Below, one piece after another: positions 52,682 through 57,604 of a stretch of DNA of 57,604 bases. Location of the stretch: assembly GCF_013116825.1 (NCBI RefSeq), contig NZ_JABFNS010000047.1, positions 1 through 57,604 on the forward strand, given 5' to 3'. Origin of the DNA: Myxococcus xanthus (GTDB taxonomy: Bacteria; Myxococcota; Myxococcia; Myxococcales; Myxococcaceae). The notes beneath the pieces are model-generated. The model searched no databases. It saw only the letters and a list, made by a program, of their open reading frames with translations, and was not told where the DNA came from. The position numbers and the translations under genes are program-made. The number at the start of each line of letters is the position of its first letter. Positions within the stretch are counted from its first letter, which is position 1.

Positions 52682-55366
52682 TCAGGCCGCCTTCGGCTCG
52701 GTGTCCTTGCCACCGCCCGTCGAGCCGCCCTCACCGGAGGACGCGCCCGACTCGCGCTGACGCCGGTCGTACATGAGCTGCATCACCGCGGCCAGCACGG
52801 TGAAGGACACCACCAGCGTGGTGATGAGGCCAATGCACGCTACCAGACCCATGGAGCGCAGGCCGTTGTGGGCCGCGGCCAGCAGCGCCGCGAAGGCCAC
52901 CACCGCCGTGAGCGTGGAGGACGCGACGGCCGCGCCCACGCTGCGCAAGGCCACCAGGGGTGAGGTGCCCTCCAGGAAGCGGTGGAGCAGGTAGAGGCCG
53001 TGACTCACCCCGAAGCCTAGGAGGATGGGCAGGATGATGATGTTCATGAAGTTCAGGCGCAGCCCCGTCAGCGCCATGATGCCCAGCATCATCGCCACGC
53101 CCACGCCGAGCGGAATCACGGACGCCAGCGCCAGCTTCACGTTGCGGAAGTCCAGGAAGTGCATGGCCAGGATCCAGAGCGCGGTGAGCACCACGGTGAC
53201 CTTGCCGTCCCACAGGACGATGCGCGCCAGCCGCGCATAGAGCTGCGTGGCGCCCGCGGCGCGGAACTCCTTCTCCACCGTGGGGGGCTTGGGGTCCCAC
53301 GCGTCCTGGTCGAACTTGCCCGGCGCGTACGCGGCCTTGATGACCCTCGTCTCGTCGGAGAACTTCAGCATCTTCTGGCCGTCCATCAGGTCGACGCTCG
53401 CGTAGATGTACGTGAGGTAGCCGTGGTTCTCCGGCTTCGCGGAGGGCAGGTTGCGGAACTGCGCGGTGTAGTTGGCCGGGACGCCGTGGACGTCGAAGGG
53501 CTTGGCGTCCAGCACCTTCTTGAAGAAGTCCGCGTTGGCCTGCATCTCCGGCGGCAGCGCGGCGACGGAGAAGCCCTCGTCCTCCAACTGCTGCATCTCC
53601 GCCTTCCACTCCTCCAGCACCTTGGCGTTGGCCGCGGCCGTCTCCGCCGGGGGCACGAAGGTGAAGATGCTCACCACCTGGTCGATGGAGGGGTACTTGT
53701 GCGCGTTCTGCGTCAGCTCCCGGTACACACCTTCGGCCTCGTCCAGGTCCTTGGTGTAGATGGCCATCGGGTCGCTGGAGATGTTGAAGCGCTCGTTGAT
53801 TTCGTCCTGGAGCAGCACGGACGACATGCCGTCGGGGATGAGCGCGCGGGTGTTGTAGTTGAAGCTCACGCCGTACTTGAGGCGCTCGAAGAAGCCCAGC
53901 TCCACGCCCTTGGGCGGCTCCTCCGAACCGGCCCAGGGCACCGCGGCGGCGCAGATGAGCGCGACGATGGCCGTGCTGATGCCCAGCACCATCTTCGGCT
54001 TGGGGATGCGCAGCTCCTTGCCGGTGGTGGCGGAGTTGGTGGGCGGCGGCTTCATCACGCCGATGAGCTTCTGGGGCAGCTCCGGGTTGATGCGGCCGGC
54101 CAGCGCCAGGACGGCCGCGCTCCAGCAGAACAGCGTCAGGCCCAGGATGAGCGTGCCCATGCCGGCCAGGAAGCCGAACTGGCTGAAGCCGCGGAACTCG
54201 CTGACCATCAGCACGAAGAAGGAGCCCGCCGTCACCACCGCGGCCACCGCGGCCGGACGGCCCGCGTTCATCACCGCGTCCCGGATGGCCACGTCGTACG
54301 GCTTGCCCGCGCCCAGCTCCAGCCGCGTGCGGAAGACGAAGTGGATGCCGTAGTCGATGCCGAAGCCGAGCAGGATGCCGCCCAGGATGGACGTAATCAT
54401 GTTCAGCTCGCCCACCGTCGCGTAGGTGAGGCCGAGCGTATAGATGGTGCCCACCACCGTGCCGATGACGACCAGGAAGGTCGGCGCCAGCTTGCGGAAG
54501 AAGATGATGGTGATGAGGAAGATGGAGCCCAGGGCGATGAGCGTCACCGGCTCCATCGACTCTTCAATCGCGTAGGAGTCATCCACCGTCGTCTTGTAGG
54601 AACCGGTGAAGCCGTAGGCGATGGTCTTTCCATCCCCCATCAGCTGGTAGTCCTCCACCAGCTTCACCTTGCCCGGCTGCGCGGAGTACGCGTCAATCTG
54701 GCCCTTGAGCCGCTCGAGGTAGGCCTTCGTCTTGCCGATTTCGGTGTTGTCCCACATCGGCTTGACGAGCAGCATCAACATCTTCTTGTCGTTGGAGATG
54801 TTGTAGTCGTCGCGGATGCTCTTCTTGCCAATGGAGGAGTACTTGTCGACCAGGTCCTGCATGTCGAGCTCGACGGGCTTGGAGCCGCCCAGGTCGATGA
54901 AGAACGGGTTGCTGCGCTTCAGCTTGTCGCGCAGGAACGCCATGATGCGGCGCTTGCCCTCGACCAGGTCCTCCGTCTTCACGAAGAGGACCATGTTCTG
55001 CTGGATGAACTCGACGGGCAGCTTGTAGGAGACGTTTCGGACGTTCTCCTTGTCCTCCTGCATGATTTTCGCGAGGTCGTCGGCGGTGCGCTTGAGCGCG
55101 GCCTCGTCCTCCGAGCGCAGGGCGACCATGAGGAAGCCGCTGCCGCCCACCATGTCGATGACCTGCTTGACGTCCTTCACCTCTTCCAGGTCCTGGGAGA
55201 TGAGGTCGAGCTGGTTGGAGTTGATGTGCAGCTTCGACGTCCCCCACAGCGACACGGCCAGCAGGGCCAGCATCACCAGGAGGACCGCCCCGGGCCTGTG
55301 GACCAGCAGTCCGGCGAAGGCTTGGGCGAAACGGGAGTGGGAGTTCGGGTTTCTATCGCCGCTCAT
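52682..55366 (-). CDS. MMPL/RND family exporter
   Basis: 894 residues from ATG 55366. Two halves each carry a periplasmic loop and a membrane domain: the first after GAVLLVMLALLAVSLWGTS with FGIDYGIHFVFRTRLE, and the second with FGVSHGLYLLHRFLEG. These GxxxDYxxH/GxxxxxxYxxH segments are the transport signatures of MMPL pumps. The size fits the family, which exports lipids, hopanoids or other hydrophobic molecules. The C-terminal tail is Gly/Ser-rich and acidic. The substrate is unknown. Confidence 0.93.
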   Translation of the reverse strand: MSGDRNPNSHSRFAQAFAGLLVHRPGAVLLVMLALLAVSLWGTSKLHINSNQLDLISQDLEEVKDVKQVIDMVGGSGFLMVALRSEDEAALKRTADDLAKIMQEDKENVRNVSYKLPVEFIQQNMVLFVKTEDLVEGKRRIMAFLRDKLKRSNPFFIDLGGSKPVELDMQDLVDKYSSIGKKSIRDDYNISNDKKMLMLLVKPMWDNTEIGKTKAYLERLKGQIDAYSAQPGKVKLVEDYQLMGDGKTIAYGFTGSYKTTVDDSYAIEESMEPVTLIALGSIFLITIIFFRKLAPTFLVVIGTVVGTIYTLGLTYATVGELNMITSILGGILLGFGIDYGIHFVFRTRLELGAGKPYDVAIRDAVMNAGRPAAVAAVVTAGSFFVLMVSEFRGFSQFGFLAGMGTLILGLTLFCWSAAVLALAGRINPELPQKLIGVMKPPPTNSATTGKELRIPKPKMVLGISTAIVALICAAAVPWAGSEEPPKGVELGFFERLKYGVSFNYNTRALIPDGMSSVLLQDEINERFNISSDPMAIYTKDLDEAEGVYRELTQNAHKYPSIDQVVSIFTFVPPAETAAANAKVLEEWKAEMQQLEDEGFSVAALPPEMQANADFFKKVLDAKPFDVHGVPANYTAQFRNLPSAKPENHGYLTYIYASVDLMDGQKMLKFSDETRVIKAAYAPGKFDQDAWDPKPPTVEKEFRAAGATQLYARLARIVLWDGKVTVVLTALWILAMHFLDFRNVKLALASVIPLGVGVAMMLGIMALTGLRLNFMNIIILPILLGFGVSHGLYLLHRFLEGTSPLVALRSVGAAVASSTLTAVVAFAALLAAAHNGLRSMGLVACIGLITTLVVSFTVLAAVMQLMYDRRQRESGASSGEGGSTGGGKDTEPKAA

Positions 55367-55478
55367 GCGGCGGCGACCCTACCGGCAAACGCCCTGGCCC
55401 GAAAGGCAAAGCCCGGCCGCCCGGCCGCTACCCTGCCACGGACGTCCGCGTCATGGCGGCGCGCGCCAGGGCCCTCCC

Positions 55479-57599
55479 TCAAGGGGTGGGCGGCGCGGAG
55501 ACCCGCAGCACGTCGTTTTCCGGCTCCTTGGGAGGCAAGAGGAACGAGCGCGGGTGCTTCACCAGGTGCCCGAGCACGGCGCGAACGAAGGGCAGGGCCT
55601 CCCGGGTCGGGACGTCGCGGGCGCGGACAGCCACCCCCAGCGCCAGCGAGAAGGACACCCCGAAGTTGATGAGGCCGGTGAGGGCCATGCCCGCCAGCGC
55701 GGCCAGGAACTCCGGCTGGAGCACCGCGCCGGGTCCCATCGCCGTGCCCGCCAGGGAGAGTGAGCCGAGCACGAAGGTGACGTGGCGCACGTCCAGCGTC
55801 AGGCCGAAGAAGCCGCCCACCAACGGCCCCAGGGCCAGCAGGAAGCCCAGCGTCACGTTGGCCCCCAGGCCGGAGGCCGCGTGCTGGAAGGTGTCCGCCA
55901 GCCGCCGGGCGCGCGCATCCCCCAGGAGCCGCCGCAGCACGCGGTGGTGGGCCAGCGCCTCGGGCAGCCGCCGGTACACCACGAAGTTCTCCAGCCAACC
56001 GCCCGCCACGCTGCTCATCCACAGCATGACGCCCGTCATGGCGGCGAATATCAGCGTGCCGCTCTTCCACGGATGCAGCGAGGCCACCGTGGCCTGGGCC
56101 TTGGCCGGGCTCATGAAGGTGTGGCCGGTGATGAGCTGGTACCCCAGCGCGAACAGGACGGCCGCCGGGGCCACGACGCCCAGGTTGCCCATGAAGGCCG
56201 CCAACTGGGAGCGGGTGATTCGCGGGATGAGCTCCACCAGGCTGGCCAGCCGCTCCCCCCGGGCGCCTTCCCCCACCGCGCCCGCCAGCGTGGCCGCCGT
56301 CACGGACGGCTGCTTGGTGGCCAGGGTGAAGCCCAGCGCTTGGATGAGGAGGAAGGCCAGGGCGTAGTTGAGGCCCACGGCCAGGAAGGAGAAGAAGGGC
56401 GCCAGCATCAGGCCCGACAGGAACATCTTGTTGGCCACCGCCGCCGCCGTCACCAGCCCGCCGCCCGCCGCGGAGTGCACCATGGCGTGGAAGCCCTCGC
56501 GGGTGCTGGTGATGTAGTGCTCGCCGGAGTGCCCCGCGCGTTCGATGATTTTGCGCGCCAGCATCCGCATGTTGCGCTTCACCAGCTCCACCACGGAGCG
56601 GTCCGCGTGCGCGCGCCGCAGCAGGTCCGACACCAGCGTCATGGCCTCGCGCCAGCGCGCTTCGCCCCGAGGGGCCCCCAGCACGCGGGCAATGGCCTCC
56701 ATGCGCTCCAGGACCCGGCGGATGCGCTCCAGCCGGTACACCAGGTCCACGCTGACGCCCGAGTCCTCCAGGTGGCGCGACACGTTGCCCACCACCTGGC
56801 GGCAGTCGGCCACGCATTGCGACAAATCCCGCAGCGTGTCCGCCGCCGCGTCGCGCGCCAGGACCGCGTCACAGACCAGCCGCATCCGCAGGAAGGGCGA
56901 GGCGCGGAAGGACGTCTCCGGGCTGCGGTCGCGTATGTCCTCGGCCATGCCCAGGGCCGCCACCTGCACCGCCAGCATCAGCAGCGCGTCCATCAAATCC
57001 GCTCGCACGCGGGCGGCGGGCATGGGCCCTGGCGACGCGGGTTCCCCGACCAGCGCCGCGAGCTGCGCGAGCCGCGCGGGGGCCAGCCGCGCCAGCCAGT
57101 CCGCGTCGTCCGGGTTCGGGCACAGGCGCAGCAGCAGCTCCGACAGCTTGCCGGGCTCCGGAGGGGCGGGCAGCAGCGAACGGGCGAGCCGGTCCGACGC
57201 CTCCGCGAAGAAGCCCTGTCCGGCGGGCAGGCCCACCTGGGCGAAGAGCTTGAGGCCCCGGCTGCCCTCGAACACGGTGGCCACCAGCCGCGTGAGGGCG
57301 GCGCGCATGGCGGGCTCGCCTTCGAGCACGCGCACCATCAGGGCCAGCCGGCTGTCGGCGGCGGAGACCTCGGGTTCGGAGGCGTCCACCAGCGCGTGGG
57401 CGGGGATGCGCTCGCGCAGCCACTGCATCCAGCGCTCCACCCACTGGAGCCGGTCCTCCAGGCCGCCCTCGGGCACGTCGCACAGCAGCCGGTACAAATC
57501 CCGCACGGCGGAGTGGCCCGGCGCCCGGGGCGCGTACTGCATGCAGAACGCGTCTACTTCGCGCGCGGAGGGCTGCTGCCTGGGGGCGGGGGACGGCAC
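55479..57599 (-). CDS. Gcr-type ('site-specific recombinase' family) membrane protein, start at the window edge
   Basis: 706 residues if GTG 57599 is the start; the true start may lie just outside the window. The N-terminal half is helical and soluble (PNPDDADWLARLAPARLAQL, CMQYAPRAPGHSAV). The C-terminal half has about six to seven membrane segments, including AAGGGLVTAAAVANKMFLSG, LNYALAFLLIQALGFTLATKQPSVTAATLAG and LGFLLALGPLVGGFFGLTLDVRHVTFVLGSL. These match the Gcr family (COG4389). The recombinase name is historical; no recombinase motif is visible and the membrane topology argues against that job. Confidence 0.82.
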   Translation of the reverse strand: MPSPAPRQQPSAREVDAFCMQYAPRAPGHSAVRDLYRLLCDVPEGGLEDRLQWVERWMQWLRERIPAHALVDASEPEVSAADSRLALMVRVLEGEPAMRAALTRLVATVFEGSRGLKLFAQVGLPAGQGFFAEASDRLARSLLPAPPEPGKLSELLLRLCPNPDDADWLARLAPARLAQLAALVGEPASPGPMPAARVRADLMDALLMLAVQVAALGMAEDIRDRSPETSFRASPFLRMRLVCDAVLARDAAADTLRDLSQCVADCRQVVGNVSRHLEDSGVSVDLVYRLERIRRVLERMEAIARVLGAPRGEARWREAMTLVSDLLRRAHADRSVVELVKRNMRMLARKIIERAGHSGEHYITSTREGFHAMVHSAAGGGLVTAAAVANKMFLSGLMLAPFFSFLAVGLNYALAFLLIQALGFTLATKQPSVTAATLAGAVGEGARGERLASLVELIPRITRSQLAAFMGNLGVVAPAAVLFALGYQLITGHTFMSPAKAQATVASLHPWKSGTLIFAAMTGVMLWMSSVAGGWLENFVVYRRLPEALAHHRVLRRLLGDARARRLADTFQHAASGLGANVTLGFLLALGPLVGGFFGLTLDVRHVTFVLGSLSLAGTAMGPGAVLQPEFLAALAGMALTGLINFGVSFSLALGVAVRARDVPTREALPFVRAVLGHLVKHPRSFLLPPKEPENDVLRVSAPPTP

Positions 57600-57604
57600 G
57601 GGGG

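Noticed and set aside
55479..57599. Gcr-type protein taken as a true site-specific recombinase
   Set aside because: It has several membrane segments and no recombinase catalytic motif. The family name is historical, so no mobile element is called.

Overview
The base composition (very high G+C, third codon positions almost all G or C), the many lipoproteins with short lipoboxes, three Hanks-type Ser/Thr kinases, FHA proteins, a PEGA protein and an Imm11-type protein all point to a myxobacterium, most likely Myxococcus or a close relative. This is inferred from gene content; no search was run. I see no rRNA, tRNA, CRISPR array, insertion sequence or phage gene.

Layout. 1-3.7 kb: the 5' part of a FIST-domain gene (minus strand, running off the left edge), a repeat-propeller lipoprotein, an outer-membrane-type protein, a small lipoprotein and an FHA protein. 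3.6-12.6 kb: a vitamin B12 acquisition region with two separate cobalamin riboswitches, each just downstream of a sigma70-like promoter. The first leads btuB, a Cys-rich propeller lipoprotein, btuF and btuC. The second leads a propeller-like lipoprotein with a (DAGTEP)8 linker, a second surface lipoprotein and a Rieske lipoprotein. 12.7-19 kb: an FHA-GAF-cyclase-like protein with a degenerate catalytic site, a 1220-residue Ser/Thr kinase, and the btuD-type ATPase, which sits 4 bases after the kinase gene and away from the riboswitches. 19-30.7 kb: a membrane spermidine-synthase-like protein, a DUF1275 protein, a HIT protein, hprK-rapZ, a lipoprotein, a C39-like cysteine peptidase, a kinase-TPR protein and a large lipoprotein.

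30.8-38.8 kb (minus strand): a decayed GH16 hydrolase with a haem-motif fragment, a ROK repressor apparently split by a frameshift, a TonB receptor, a PEGA protein, a tail-anchored kinase, an orphan Imm11-type protein and a metallophosphoesterase. 39-43.2 kb: an SPFH protein and an NAD-kinase-like protein behind a striking double palindrome, then small lipoproteins, an unlisted 38-residue membrane protein and a peroxiredoxin. 43.6-48.2 kb: a complete mannose-type PTS operon (IIA, IIB, IIC, IID, HPr, EI). HPr keeps the regulatory serine that HprK, 23 kb away, would phosphorylate. 48.8-51.4 kb: a tightly overlapping minus-strand operon, rpmG-COG0523 GTPase-shortened DUF1826-rpmB-58-residue protein-rpsN. 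All three ribosomal proteins are the zinc-free type, which is the usual content of a Zur (zinc starvation) regulon. 51.5-57.6 kb: an MgtC-like protein, a lipoprotein plus MMPL/RND exporter pair, and a Gcr-type membrane protein at the right edge.

The strongest candidate for an undescribed system is the B12 region. Its three surface lipoproteins and Rieske lipoprotein under B12 riboswitches look like a proteobacterial counterpart of the Bacteroides BtuG/BtuH surface capture system. The functional link is inferred from regulation, position and predicted fold.
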